Below, piece after piece: positions 9,607 to 17,927 of a stretch of 64,000 nt of DNA; positions within the stretch are counted from its first letter, which is position 1; each line of letters starts with the position of its first letter. The position numbers and the translations under genes were made by a program. Below the pieces are notes generated by a model that was not told the origin of the DNA, searched no databases, and saw only the letters and a program-made list of their open reading frames with translations. This stretch comes from Maribacter forsetii DSM 18668. Lineage in GTDB: Bacteria > Bacteroidota > Bacteroidia > Flavobacteriales > Flavobacteriaceae. Location of the stretch: contig NZ_JQLH01000001.1 of assembly GCF_000744105.1 (NCBI RefSeq), forward strand, positions 2,976,001-3,040,000. Reading direction: 5' to 3'.

Positions 9607-10215
9607 TTAATACTTCCACTTTTTAACAATATCAGCTCCAAACATGGTATCAAGAATTTCTTCGCACCATGCATTGACTCTATTTTGTCCTATTTCTTTA
9701 TTAAAAAAATCTGATTGACAAGAGATCAAACACCCTTTTAAATAATCGCTTGCATCATCAAATAATTTTGTTAAATATGGTTGTGTATCGTGATCAAAAT
9801 AGTAAATTTCCAATGTTTCACTATGAAAACAAAACATATTTCCATTACCTAAGTAATCACTAAATGAAACCAAAAAAGGTAAATGTTTTTTATCTTCTGC
9901 TGTAAAATCTGGTCCGTATTGAGGTTGGGCTTCCCAAATATCTTTTATCCAAGCCATTTCATCTAAACCTTGCAACACTTCTCCTATTCCTGCAATTCCG
10001 AAATTTTGATAAAACAATTTTAAGCTATCAGGCAAAATAGTTCCAAGTCTTTTTTCTTGCTCTAATATGCTCTCAACACCAATTGATTCTGCTATTTCAT
10101 CGCCCCACAGATCAGCGAGTTCTTTTATTATATAGTTCGTTTTTTCAAGCCAATTATCATCACCGATGCTATTGAAGGGAATAATTATATCTGACTTTAG
10201 TTTAATGTCAATCAT
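9607..10215 (-). CDS. SMI1/KNR4 (SUKH) family protein, probable immunity protein
   Basis: 202 residues. The segment from about residue 45 to 150 matches the SUKH pattern: an initial helix (EQEKRLGTILPDSLKLFYQ), the NFG turn, a GIGEVLQGLDEM region, then LPFLVSFSDYLGNGNMFCF and EIYYFDHD, the acidic end of the fold. In bacteria SUKH proteins are mostly immunity proteins against nuclease and other polymorphic toxins. No toxin gene is visible nearby, so this could be an orphan immunity gene kept as protection against other strains. A strong hairpin terminator lies about 50 bases upstream of its start and separates it from the DUF2314-ankyrin gene. Confidence 0.82.
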   Translation of the reverse strand: MIDIKLKSDIIIPFNSIGDDNWLEKTNYIIKELADLWGDEIAESIGVESILEQEKRLGTILPDSLKLFYQNFGIAGIGEVLQGLDEMAWIKDIWEAQPQYGPDFTAEDKKHLPFLVSFSDYLGNGNMFCFHSETLEIYYFDHDTQPYLTKLFDDASDYLKGCLISCQSDFFNKEIGQNRVNAWCEEILDTMFGADIVKKWKY

Positions 10216-10264
10216 TCTATTACTTGTAGTTAATTTCCTATATTTTGACTAATATAAAACAAAA

Positions 10265-10290
10265 AAACCATCACTTTTCAGTGATGGTTT
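10265..10290 (-). terminator. Terminator hairpin, copy 1 of a repeated family
   Basis: Two perfect 11-base arms (10265-10275 and 10280-10290, arm AAACCATCACT) around a TTTC loop, with a run of seven T on the minus strand after the hairpin. It ends the DUF2314-ankyrin transcript. The 43 bases 10248-10290 are identical to 15430-15472; two further copies of the hairpin lie at 17848-17869 and 22334-22359. Confidence 0.85.
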
Positions 10291-10374
10291 CCTATATCAA
10301 TAGACCGAATCTTACAACTAAAATTCCTTTTTGGTACCAGCTAATAACAAATTGACACTTTTATTTTAAAACAA

Positions 10375-11181
10375 TTATTTCTCTTCAGAGACTATAATAT
10401 GCTCCCAATTCAATTGCTTGGCATAGTCAAATGCAGTTTTTCCCTTTTTATTTTTTATGGTTTTGTCCGCCCCTAGCTCTAATAAAATATCAATGGTGGT
10501 TTTATTACCTGCTATAGATTCTCTATGCAGCATATTATTACCATTTTCATCTATTGTCATTATTTCGTTCGGATTTTCTTTAAAGAATTCACGAGCTTTT
10601 TCTGCCATATTCTTAGCCATTGGATGTTCTGTAAGATTCTCTGGATGTTCCCTTTGCTCATACACTACCAGAATATCATCATAGTCTCCAAAATCCAGTC
10701 CCCAAGCATTATCATGGTTTCTTCTTTCTTTCTCACTCATATTAGAACGAAGAACTTGAATGGTATAACCACCATACGTTTTTCCTTGTATAGCCAACAA
10801 CCAATCGCTTATTTCGTCTAACCATACCGATACGGTGTCGCCAATAGTAATATTGGTTAATTCATTTGGCGAATTCATTAAAACCCCATTAATTTTTTCA
10901 CCATCAAAATTAATCTCATTGATCCACATATGTTCAACAATGGGCTCTTCCAATTCATCGACTTTTTGCTTGAAGGGAATTTTAACTATCGCCAAATCTT
11001 GCGCCGGTACTATTCGCCTATATTCCCAATATAACTCTCTCCAAAAATATTTGAATGTCTGTTGTGCCTGAAGATATGCCTCTTCCATGTTTTTATCTTG
11101 TTGGGCATAGAATATCTTTTTATCTTCATTTGCTTCTTCTTTTTCGTTTTTGTTCCCAAATAGTTTATCGAATATTCCCAT
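10375..11181 (-). CDS. DUF2314 domain plus ankyrin repeats, immunity-like
   Basis: 268 residues in two parts. Residues about 20-185 look like a DUF2314 (YegJ-like) domain, with KIPFKQKVDELEEPIVEHMW, the INGVLMNSP turn and the ITIGDTVSVWLDEISDW region. Residues about 200-262 form two ankyrin-type repeats (NGNNMLHRESIAGNKTTID and ADKTIKNKKGKTAFDYA). Combined DUF2314-ankyrin proteins are common as probable immunity or effector-binding proteins in Bacteroidota accessory islands. There is no signal peptide; the N-terminus MGIFDKLFGNK is basic and amphipathic. The gene is followed by a strong terminator, so it is likely transcribed alone. Function is inferred from family and context. Confidence 0.8.
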   Translation of the reverse strand: MGIFDKLFGNKNEKEEANEDKKIFYAQQDKNMEEAYLQAQQTFKYFWRELYWEYRRIVPAQDLAIVKIPFKQKVDELEEPIVEHMWINEINFDGEKINGVLMNSPNELTNITIGDTVSVWLDEISDWLLAIQGKTYGGYTIQVLRSNMSEKERRNHDNAWGLDFGDYDDILVVYEQREHPENLTEHPMAKNMAEKAREFFKENPNEIMTIDENGNNMLHRESIAGNKTTIDILLELGADKTIKNKKGKTAFDYAKQLNWEHIIVSEEK

Positions 11182-11243
11182 TTCTTTTATTTATCAGTTT
11201 TTAGAATAAAGCTAGTCAAGCAAAAAATTCAATTCTGTTATTT

Positions 11244-11729
11244 TTAATTTTTCTTCATCATTGGCAGCGGTGGAGGTGGTATGTCGCTAACTTGACTTCT
11301 CCATTCAGCCTTCATTAGATTTATATCTTCCTTAGTGTCGATTTGTATAAAATTTGCCATTAATTCACCAGGTTTGTAGCAAACATAAATTTTTGAATGC
11401 TGCTCATTATCTTTTTTTACATAATAATGAATTGAATATTGAACATATCCATTTTTTGATATAAGCCAGTCAAAATTATAATCAAGATTTTGTTTTGATT
11501 TATGGACATCCTTTTTAAATCTCTTAAGATTTTTTCTAATTGAACGCTTTGAATCTCCTTTGTACCAAGCTAATTTATCTAATTTCATTTCTTTATCGAA
11601 AACAGAAATAGCTAAATCCTTTATGTTTTTAAACAACAAGCTATCCCTATTTTCATTTGAGGTAAAATTATTCTGAGAATGTAGGATGGTTGTTAATAGA
11701 CAAAAAAATAAAAGTAGTTGATATTTCAT
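11244..11729 (-). CDS. Small secreted hypothetical protein
   Basis: 161 residues from the ATG at 11729, chosen because the protein then begins directly with a Sec signal peptide (MKYQLLLFFCLLTTILHSQ); an in-frame ATG 54 bases upstream would add a polar stretch in front and is less likely. The mature part is highly charged (KDVHKSKQNLDYNFDWL), contains a predicted beta segment (GYVQYSIHYYVKKD), and ends in a Pro-rich tail, PPPPLPMMKKN. I do not recognise a family. It stands alone between the immunity-like genes and an amidohydrolase lipoprotein, on the same strand as both. Confidence 0.65.
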   Translation of the reverse strand: MKYQLLLFFCLLTTILHSQNNFTSNENRDSLLFKNIKDLAISVFDKEMKLDKLAWYKGDSKRSIRKNLKRFKKDVHKSKQNLDYNFDWLISKNGYVQYSIHYYVKKDNEQHSKIYVCYKPGELMANFIQIDTKEDINLMKAEWRSQVSDIPPPPLPMMKKN

Positions 11730-11866
11730 TATATAATATTTGCCGACGGTTTTGTATGTAAAAAATAGAAGATACTTGTTCATTTTATGGTTTGTTCAAA
11801 ATAATAAGCCCATCAATGTAATGGAAGTGATCACTATGATTTACATATGGTTCAACTTGTTGTTTT

Positions 11867-13330
11867 TTATTCTTTTCGTTGATTGTCCAATTGCTGTTTT
11901 TTTTGTTTAGCTTTTTGTAAAATTGAATCTAAATCTTTCCTATTCAAATATTGCCCATTATTTACAACGGCATAAATATCTTGAGTGGCTTTTACGTCGA
12001 GCAATGGGTTACTATTTAAAATTACCATGTCTGCCTCTTTATTAGCTTCAATAGTACCCAATGTATTTAATTTTCCCATTAATTCCGCTCCATTAATTGT
12101 TGCACTTTGCAAAATTTGTAAAGGTTTTAGACCTGCTTCTTGAAACAGACCTAATTCTTGATGAAGTGATAAAGCCGGATAAACATATGTATTTAAAGCT
12201 GCAGCATCACTGCCTGCAAGTATTTTTATACCCGCTTCTTGTAAAAATGGAAGTTGTTTTGCAATCAATTCATACCGACTTTTACGACTTTGTCTTTGCT
12301 CTTGTGTATCATTTTCCATTCTATCGATTCTCCATTGATAATTTGCCGTAAAACGGTCTGTTAGATAGTTTAAGAACTCATCTTGATTATGATCCTCTTC
12401 ATCCAAATAAGCAAGTTGTCTTCCCCCAATTAGTGTAGGTGTTACCGCAATATTGGTTTTACTTAAATTTTGATACGCCAACATTGCAGTGTCTTGATCA
12501 AAATTAGTACTATAGTATTCGTTGGCCTCGCTCTTTGTAATATCCCCAGATTTAAGCTGCGCCACAATTCCTTTTTCATCGCCCCCTAATCTTAATAAGT
12601 AACTTGCGTGCTCTATACTTGTAAAGCCTGACTTTACAACTTCTTCAATGGTCAAGTCTATTGGTATGTGACCTGAAACCTTAAACCCTCTATTTTTTGC
12701 TTCTTGTACACTTTTGAGAAATAATGGACCTGATAATGTATTCTCGGTTATCTTCACCAAATCAACTTTATAAGATTCCAATTTATTAAGCATTTGCCCT
12801 AATTCCTTTTCATTGGCTATTTCTAAATCGCCCTTCCATATTGAGTTTATTCCTTCTAGTTTTCTTCCTGCAGTAAATATTTGCGGTCCCAATATTTTAT
12901 TATTCGCAATTTCTTCTCGCCAAGTTAAAACCTGTTCTCCAAGATCACTCGCCATATCTCGAACGGTCGTAATACCATATGCAACAAAAACAGGAAGTAG
13001 TGCTAAATTATCCTCCACCAGATCCTGCCCCTCAAGATGAATATGCATATCCCATAGTCCGGGGATGATAAACTTTTTATCAATATCAATTTCATTTTTA
13101 GGATTTACGATTGATTTTAAAGAAGAGTACTCTCCAATGACTTTTATCTTTCCGCTATCAATGAGGATAGCCTTGTCTTTAAGAATACTACCATCTTCAA
13201 TATTTATAATAGTACCATTGTGAATTAAAATAGCTTCGCTAGATATACTATAGTTGGTTTTATTGGAATCGTTGCAAGAGGAAATAACCAATGCTATAGT
13301 TATTAGTCCTAATAATATCATTCTTTGCAT
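11867..13330 (-). CDS. Amidohydrolase-superfamily lipoprotein (imidazolonepropionase/prolidase-like)
   Basis: 487 residues. The leader ends in VISSC with Cys19 as lipidation site, so the protein is anchored outside the cytoplasm. The metal-binding amidohydrolase fold is clear: HxH at His96/His98 in WDMHIHLEG, a His in SGHIPID, another in IEHASYL, and the late Asp in LAGSDAAA. The N-terminal strand-rich part (AILIHNGTIINIEDG) and the C-terminal (EADMVILNSNPLLD) form the composite beta-sandwich. Related exported enzymes hydrolyse Xaa-Pro dipeptides, organophosphates or cyclic amides; the substrate here is unknown. It lies at the edge of the cassette-like region, with a palindromic element directly upstream. 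Confidence 0.85.
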   Translation of the reverse strand: MQRMILLGLITIALVISSCNDSNKTNYSISSEAILIHNGTIINIEDGSILKDKAILIDSGKIKVIGEYSSLKSIVNPKNEIDIDKKFIIPGLWDMHIHLEGQDLVEDNLALLPVFVAYGITTVRDMASDLGEQVLTWREEIANNKILGPQIFTAGRKLEGINSIWKGDLEIANEKELGQMLNKLESYKVDLVKITENTLSGPLFLKSVQEAKNRGFKVSGHIPIDLTIEEVVKSGFTSIEHASYLLRLGGDEKGIVAQLKSGDITKSEANEYYSTNFDQDTAMLAYQNLSKTNIAVTPTLIGGRQLAYLDEEDHNQDEFLNYLTDRFTANYQWRIDRMENDTQEQRQSRKSRYELIAKQLPFLQEAGIKILAGSDAAALNTYVYPALSLHQELGLFQEAGLKPLQILQSATINGAELMGKLNTLGTIEANKEADMVILNSNPLLDVKATQDIYAVVNNGQYLNRKDLDSILQKAKQKKQQLDNQRKE

Positions 13331-13350
13331 ATGGCGGTATTTATTAATAA

Positions 13351-13456
13351 TTGGTTACGGATTAATATGCGTTAATTTTCGGTTGTGTAAGCAATTCCGA
13401 GTGGCATCGGACGTATTCGCATCCGCCGTAATTGCGGTTACATAATGTTACCAGCT
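13351..13456. repeat. attC-like palindromic element X (partial)
   Basis: It shares with element Y (14782-14919) a 23-base identical block (13362-13384 against 14817-14839), the segment around ATCCGCCGTAATTGCGG and the TCGGACGTA core. Its right arm (13426-13441, CCGTAATTGCGGTTAC) is kept, while the left arm that pairs with it in Y is largely missing, so X seems shortened. It lies just downstream of the DUF2750 gene, where an integron cassette attC would sit. Confidence 0.6.
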
Positions 13457-13465
13457 GGCTTTTAT

Positions 13466-13921
13466 TCAATTCATTATTTCTTTGACTTGAGTTTCCAAGT
13501 CCTCAATTCCTTTAAACTTTCGAAAAATCAAATCCTTTCCGATTGATTTTAATTCAGTCGATAAGTCTATTATTAACTTCAAAGGCGCTGCTTCAAATCC
13601 GAACATATTTTGGTCAAATTGTGTTCCAACTAAAAGTCCGTCATTTTCCATTCCAACACACCAGTTTTCCATAAATTCAGATAGAGATATTTCAGTCGGC
13701 TCATAATTTCTCCACCCATCTTTTATGCAAGACTTTGCTCTTGCCTTTTCAGCCCAAAAACAAATCATTCCAACAGGTTCTCCATCTTCGTCATCATAAT
13801 GGAATGAGCTTGAAGTTGCAAATCCTTTTTTGTTTTTCAATCCGTAAACGGTCTCGGTTTCACATACTGTTTTTAGAAACTTTTTGTGTCGGTTTTTAAC
13901 TGTTATATAATTTTGGAACAT
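13466..13921 (-). CDS. DUF2750-domain protein, cassette-like gene A
   Basis: 151 residues from the ATG at 13921. The frame stays open for another 38 codons upstream, but that part (MQTRTVFSFYKVY and following) has no domain character and overlaps the cassette border, so the shorter start is preferred. The protein has the DUF2750 pattern: MICFWAEKARAKSC, WRNYEPTEISLSEFMEN, a central DGLLVGTQFDQNMFGFEA and a C-terminal helix. DUF2750 proteins are small cytoplasmic proteins frequent in gene cassettes and immunity clusters, with no proven activity. Palindromic elements lie on both sides (X at its 3' side, Z at its 5' side), so the gene looks like a single-gene cassette. Confidence 0.72.
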   Translation of the reverse strand: MFQNYITVKNRHKKFLKTVCETETVYGLKNKKGFATSSSFHYDDEDGEPVGMICFWAEKARAKSCIKDGWRNYEPTEISLSEFMENWCVGMENDGLLVGTQFDQNMFGFEAAPLKLIIDLSTELKSIGKDLIFRKFKGIEDLETQVKEIMN

Positions 13922-14067
13922 AGTTTTTTTAGCTTGTAAGAAACGGTCTTGTGTATGAGCAGTAGCGAATTTTAAGCAATTGCTTTTCAGATTACAATAT
14001 ACTTTATAAAAAGAAAAAACGGTTCGAGTTTGCACTTAAACCGCTATTGCTTATACACCATGTGCCT

Positions 14068-14204
14068 GTTGCACAACTATAAAACAAGCTTAAAAACCTA
14101 TTTTTTTAAGCTCATCAAAATCATAAACATCTGGTTTTTAGATGTTTAATTTTATTAAACCATCTGAATATCATCTATTTATTTTATAAAAGAAGTTGTG
14201 CAAC
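14068..14204. repeat. attC-like palindromic element Z, 137 bp
   Basis: It is bounded by GTTGCACAAC (14068-14077) and its exact reverse complement GTTGTGCAAC (14195-14204). Inside are three hairpins in a row: 14088-14111 (9-bp stem), 14125-14147 (8-bp stem) and 14144-14160 (7-bp stem, sharing bases with the second). Size and placement between two short same-strand genes match element Y, although the inner sequence differs. An attC-type recombination site is inferred; the boundary motif is not the strict RYYYAAC/GTTRRRY core. Confidence 0.55.
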
Positions 14205-14228
14205 GGTTACTTTTGTTATAGCCAGTTT

Positions 14229-14753
14229 TTAATACATTAAAATTGTTCCATTCGGAAACTCTCCTTCATATCCACAAGGTAAATGTCCATTTTTGTATAT
14301 CGGAATCAAATGAGAATAGAATGTTGGAATATTATATTTTTTATACGCAACTTCTTGGCAGTAACTCAAAATATCCCATTCTAGAGAAGCAAATATCGAA
14401 TCAGGTAAATCACTTTGATTTAATTTTTCTTTTGCAGTTTTAAATATTCCGTTATTCAAATAGTTCTTTATTCCAACAGTAATTGTGTTCCATTCAGTCG
14501 ATTCATTTTGTCGAGTTCTGTTTAAAAATGAAGTTAAATCATTTCTTTTCTCTAATTGAAAGTTTTCCCATTCAATCGAGTTACATAATTCAACAGATTG
14601 CTTTAAAGATTCAATTCTTTTTAGATTGTGTTTAGAAGAGAAATCAATTTCTTTTCCACAATTACTAAACCAATTTATATTTTCTAAATCTGAAAAATGT
14701 TCAGGTATTAGAGGTTTTAAATATCTTAAAGGCTTATCGTATTGAATTTTCAT
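14229..14753 (-). CDS. Hypothetical protein, cassette-like gene B
   Basis: 174 residues, no signal peptide or membrane helix. It starts MKIQYDKPLRYLKPLIPEHF and ends GYEGEFPNGTILMY. The body is helical with many aromatic and charged residues (SIEWENFQLEKRNDLTSFL, ASLEWDILSYCQEVAY). I do not recognise a family; similar small cytoplasmic proteins are common in cassette arrays and immunity islands. It lies exactly between two palindromic elements of equal length (Z downstream, Y upstream), with 24 bases from its stop to Z and 28 bases from its start to Y, the compact layout of an integron gene cassette. Confidence 0.68.
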   Translation of the reverse strand: MKIQYDKPLRYLKPLIPEHFSDLENINWFSNCGKEIDFSSKHNLKRIESLKQSVELCNSIEWENFQLEKRNDLTSFLNRTRQNESTEWNTITVGIKNYLNNGIFKTAKEKLNQSDLPDSIFASLEWDILSYCQEVAYKKYNIPTFYSHLIPIYKNGHLPCGYEGEFPNGTILMY

Positions 14754-14781
14754 TTGGTTGTTTTATCGGTTTTCTTGAATT

Positions 14782-14919
14782 GTTTACAACGGTCTCGTAT
14801 AACCGTCAATTACGGGTTAATATGCGTTAATTTTCGGTTTAGAACTGGCGTTACCAATTCCCAGTGGATTCGGACGTAGTCGAATCCGCCGTAATTGCGG
14901 CTATACATTGTTGCCAACA
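14782..14919. repeat. attC-like palindromic element Y, about 138 bp
   Basis: Outer arms 14797-14815 and 14889-14906 pair with a few mismatches (GTATAACCGTCAATTACGG against CCGTAATTGCGGCTATAC), and an inner hairpin pairs GGATTCG (14866-14872) with CGAATCC (14881-14887). The ends carry TGTTTACAACG and TTGTTGCCAACA, like the borders of the flanking cassettes. Two nested imperfect stems with extrahelical bases are the hallmark of integron attC sites. Large parts of the sequence recur in element X. Confidence 0.62.
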
Positions 14920-14924
14920 GTATT

Positions 14925-15374
14925 TTATTCCATTGTTAATTCATTCGGCACTTCATAAATTGCAGAATACTGTAAATTCTTTCCTCTATTTTTAAAATCC
15001 GAAAATGCTTCTCGATACCACTTTGGGTCATTTGGTTCAGCATTTAGTTGCTCGTGAACTCTAACATCATAAAAATCTCCATTCAGCCAAGGTTCAATTC
15101 CATAAATTCCAATTCCGTTTTTTTCCACTCTGTTCAACACGATTTCAAAGTCAGATTCTGAAAAATAATATATCGATTCCGAGTCAAATCCGTTATTCAG
15201 ATTTTCAAGTCCGAAGAATATTTTTGACTTTAAGAACTCCTCCTTTTTCAATTCTAAATTTTGAGTTTCTTTATTCAATTCCGTTTTTATTTCGTTTTCA
15301 GATTCTTTTTTTTTCTTGTTTGCACAACTTATAATTAAAAGACTTAACATTGTTACGAAAACTGCTTTTCTCAT
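14925..15374 (-). CDS. Small lipoprotein, cassette-like gene C
   Basis: 149 residues from the ATG at 15374. The frame runs on upstream into the leader repeat (giving QLCTYTIVANN in front), but from 15374 the protein begins with a clean lipoprotein leader, MRKAVFVTMLSLLIISC, with Cys17 as lipidation site. A Lys/Glu-rich linker follows, then a compact domain with SESDFEIVLNRVEKNGIGIYG and a final EVPNELTME. The family was not recognised. It lies between element Y and the leader repeat L1; the pair TTGTTGCCAACA / TGTTGGCAACAA (from about 14909 and 15377) forms a perfect 12-bp inverted repeat around the gene, as expected for cassette borders. Confidence 0.68.
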   Translation of the reverse strand: MRKAVFVTMLSLLIISCANKKKKESENEIKTELNKETQNLELKKEEFLKSKIFFGLENLNNGFDSESIYYFSESDFEIVLNRVEKNGIGIYGIEPWLNGDFYDVRVHEQLNAEPNDPKWYREAFSDFKNRGKNLQYSAIYEVPNELTME

Positions 15375-15383
15375 ATTGTTGGC

Positions 15384-15472
15384 AACAATCGTGTATGTAC
15401 ACAATTGCACATATATCTTTTATATCCCTACTAATATAAAACAAAAAAACCATCACTTTTCAGTGATGGTTT
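15384..15472 (-). repeat. Cassette leader repeat L1 with terminator
   Basis: 89 bp that match L2 (22271-22359) at 85 positions. On the minus strand it reads: terminator hairpin (15447-15472, 11-bp arms, TTTC loop), T-run, a conserved AT-rich stretch, a GTGCAATTGTGTACAT segment, and an end at CGATTGTT. The two copies diverge exactly after this GTT, and each is followed by a different gene with inverted-repeat borders. This fits a shared attI-like or promoter-bearing leader; no integrase gene is present in the window. Confidence 0.65.
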
Positions 15473-15598
15473 TCAATTCTTAAAAATTATAGAATCAACT
15501 TTATGTTAACCAATTAAATGCTGTGTTAACATAATTCTTAAAAGGTCTTTTCATTAATTTGGACTAACTATATTTTTTAAACATTTCTCATATTTATT

Positions 15599-17662
15599 TT
15601 AATATCTAATTTGTTGCCAGGGAGACCATATGCCGTTGACTTTCTCTCTGTATTTCATATTTCTAGCTTCATAAACAAGCTCATCTTTTTCATTAAAACG
15701 ATATTTCCCCACTCGCCATTTATAATCTTCTACAACGGTTGAACTTTTTGGTAAGTTTACGGCATTATCAATGGTTTTTTCTACTAGGCTATCCTTTTTA
15801 AATTCTAAGGTAATAGTTTGGATTAATGTATCTGCTTTATATAATCTCTTAACATCACGCTTTACGCCTAATGGTAAACTATGAGATTTAATACCACTTA
15901 TTTTTCCATCTTCACGATAAAAAAAACTAACTTCTCGAGAACTTCCAGTTCCTATCGAAGTATGTTTAGTTTTTAATTCAGAATCCCCTATTTTCTCGAC
16001 ACTTTCTATTGCACTCCTAACATCAACTTTTTCATTAAAATGCCTATGAGTTATTTTGTTTTCATCATAGGTAAAAGTTACTTCTTCCCACAGTTTTCCT
16101 GTTTGTGAAATTAATTTACCATTTACAATTTCACCGTCAATGTAATTTAATTCACACGCAGCTACCTTATGATATCCAATCTTTACATTTTTAAAAATAA
16201 TTGTATTTCCGTTATTGGCATAACTAACAGCGGCGTTAATTGAACTATCCTCGCCACCAATATGAGTTAAACTTCTATTATTCCAAGATAGTAATACATC
16301 AGCATCAGAAATATTAATTAGGGTTAACTTATTATCTTCATATTGATATTTTATACTGGTAAATGCTTTTCCATAATCTGGCTCAAGTAATACATTTTCA
16401 ATGAGTCTTCCTGTATTTTCATCGACTATTGTATCAATAACTAACGGATAATTAGAAGTGTAGGCTGTAGCTACAACAAAATAATCTAACAACATGTTGG
16501 CTGTTTTTTGCAACAAGGCATTGTCTGCTTCAATGTCATCAGTAAGAACAAATCTATTGTCTACAATAATTTCTGGTTCTATTATCTGGATATTCTTTTG
16601 CTCATCTATATTATGAGTAGTGATATCTGTTGTAAACACCTCAAAATGCCTGGAATTTATCTTATTTGCATTAAGTCTTGCTTTTAATTCAGTTGCTTTT
16701 TCAACTAAGCGCTTACCTTTTCCTTTACTAACTCCATTTTCAATTAAACTATTGGCATAAACTATAGATTCATCCGGTAAATCTAAATAATAGTATAACT
16801 GAGCGATATTGTAATAACTAGCATACCTAATCTTTTTCTCTTTAGCTTTCTTAGGATCGGTGTACTTATTAATTAAACTTTTGTAATATTCAATTACAGG
16901 CTTTGTTTCTCCTAAGATTACATCTACCGGTAAATTATATTTCATGGTTTTAAATAACTCTTTAATTTTAAGATAGTTTTTTTGGTGCCCTTGAAATTCG
17001 GGATGTTTTTTAGCCCCAATTACTTCCATGTCTACATTTGTAGATATTGGCTTATACCCATAGAGGTCGTTTATTTTATAGGATACCCTACTTTTAATTA
17101 AGTCTACTATTTCTTTATAAAATCTGTTTTTGAGTTCCGTTAAATTATTTGAGACATAATCTTCCGCCTTTGCTAAAGTGCTATATTTCAATGATGTATT
17201 TAACTTTTCACCTTCACTTAAATTAAAAAGTTTACTTTCTCCCTTTAAGTCAATTATTTTATACGCAGCACTTGTTTTATAAGTAATAATTGGTGTGTAA
17301 AAACTTTTGCTACTGATAACCTTACCTTCATCATTCTTTTCTATCTCTTCTGTTTTGGCAAATTCTACTTTCTCAATAATTACATCATTGATTTGTATCT
17401 GAATCTGTACACTGCCATTATCATTGATTTTTTCAAATCCCTGTAAAACAATGTCATCTTTTAATGCATTGGTTGAATAGGCTTTTTCAACTAAATCACT
17501 ACATCTAATATCAATAGAATATGTTTGAAGACTTTTATCTAATATAGGTGTTGAAGGTAATTTTACATAATTAACATGTATTGTTTCTGTTTTTAGGTTA
17601 GCATTCTGTGCTTTTAAAGAATAAGAAATTAAAATTAAAACAGCGATAATTAGATATCTCAT
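15599..17662 (-). CDS. Large exported hypothetical protein with TPR-like segment
   Basis: 687 residues with a Sec signal peptide (MRYLIIAVLILISYSLKAQ). The N-terminal 200 residues are strand-rich and repeat short polar patterns (GSVQIQIQINDVIIEKVEF). About residues 225-330 are helical and TPR-like (RYASYYNIAQLYYYLDLP, ESIVYANSLIENG). The C-terminal third consists of antiparallel strand pairs similar to YD/MORN-type folds (GKLWEEVTFTYDENKITH, REVSFFYREDGKISG, YKWRVGKYRFNEKDELVYE) and ends in a Trp-rich motif, GIWSPWQQIRY. No family was recognised. It is the largest gene of the island, transcribed alone, with a strong terminator of the repeated family about 130 bases after its stop. Confidence 0.7.
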   Translation of the reverse strand: MRYLIIAVLILISYSLKAQNANLKTETIHVNYVKLPSTPILDKSLQTYSIDIRCSDLVEKAYSTNALKDDIVLQGFEKINDNGSVQIQIQINDVIIEKVEFAKTEEIEKNDEGKVISSKSFYTPIITYKTSAAYKIIDLKGESKLFNLSEGEKLNTSLKYSTLAKAEDYVSNNLTELKNRFYKEIVDLIKSRVSYKINDLYGYKPISTNVDMEVIGAKKHPEFQGHQKNYLKIKELFKTMKYNLPVDVILGETKPVIEYYKSLINKYTDPKKAKEKKIRYASYYNIAQLYYYLDLPDESIVYANSLIENGVSKGKGKRLVEKATELKARLNANKINSRHFEVFTTDITTHNIDEQKNIQIIEPEIIVDNRFVLTDDIEADNALLQKTANMLLDYFVVATAYTSNYPLVIDTIVDENTGRLIENVLLEPDYGKAFTSIKYQYEDNKLTLINISDADVLLSWNNRSLTHIGGEDSSINAAVSYANNGNTIIFKNVKIGYHKVAACELNYIDGEIVNGKLISQTGKLWEEVTFTYDENKITHRHFNEKVDVRSAIESVEKIGDSELKTKHTSIGTGSSREVSFFYREDGKISGIKSHSLPLGVKRDVKRLYKADTLIQTITLEFKKDSLVEKTIDNAVNLPKSSTVVEDYKWRVGKYRFNEKDELVYEARNMKYREKVNGIWSPWQQIRY

Positions 17663-17847
17663 AAAAAAATTGCTTTTGGATAATTGATTTGGTTAGTATT
17701 ATTTATTCTTAAACGAATAAATATTGAATTTGTTTGGCTCAATCAATTTGTTCTTTTAACTTTTCATTATTTGAGACCAATTCTTAGCATACAAATTAGT
17801 GTCTTTTACTTTTTTTAAAGGGTTCTCTTCGTGGTATTAACAAAAAA

Positions 17848-17869
17848 ACCATCACTGAAAAGTGATGGT
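17848..17869 (-). terminator. Terminator hairpin, copy 3 of the repeated family
   Basis: Nine-base arms ACCATCACT (17848-17856) and AGTGATGGT (17861-17869) around a GAAA loop, with seven A on the plus-strand left side, which form the T-run of the minus-strand transcript. The loop is the reverse complement of the TTTC loop in the other copies, so here the hairpin is inverted while the T-run side is unchanged. It ends the RidA/DJ-1 transcript. Confidence 0.8.
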
Positions 17870-17927
17870 CTATGTACAAAGAAGATATATACCTCTTTAA
17901 GCTCATATTTGAGAACATAATACCTAT

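Noticed and set aside
13922..14035. 38-codon N-terminal extension of the DUF2750 protein
   Set aside because: It has no domain similarity and lies in the border sequence between cassette-like genes.
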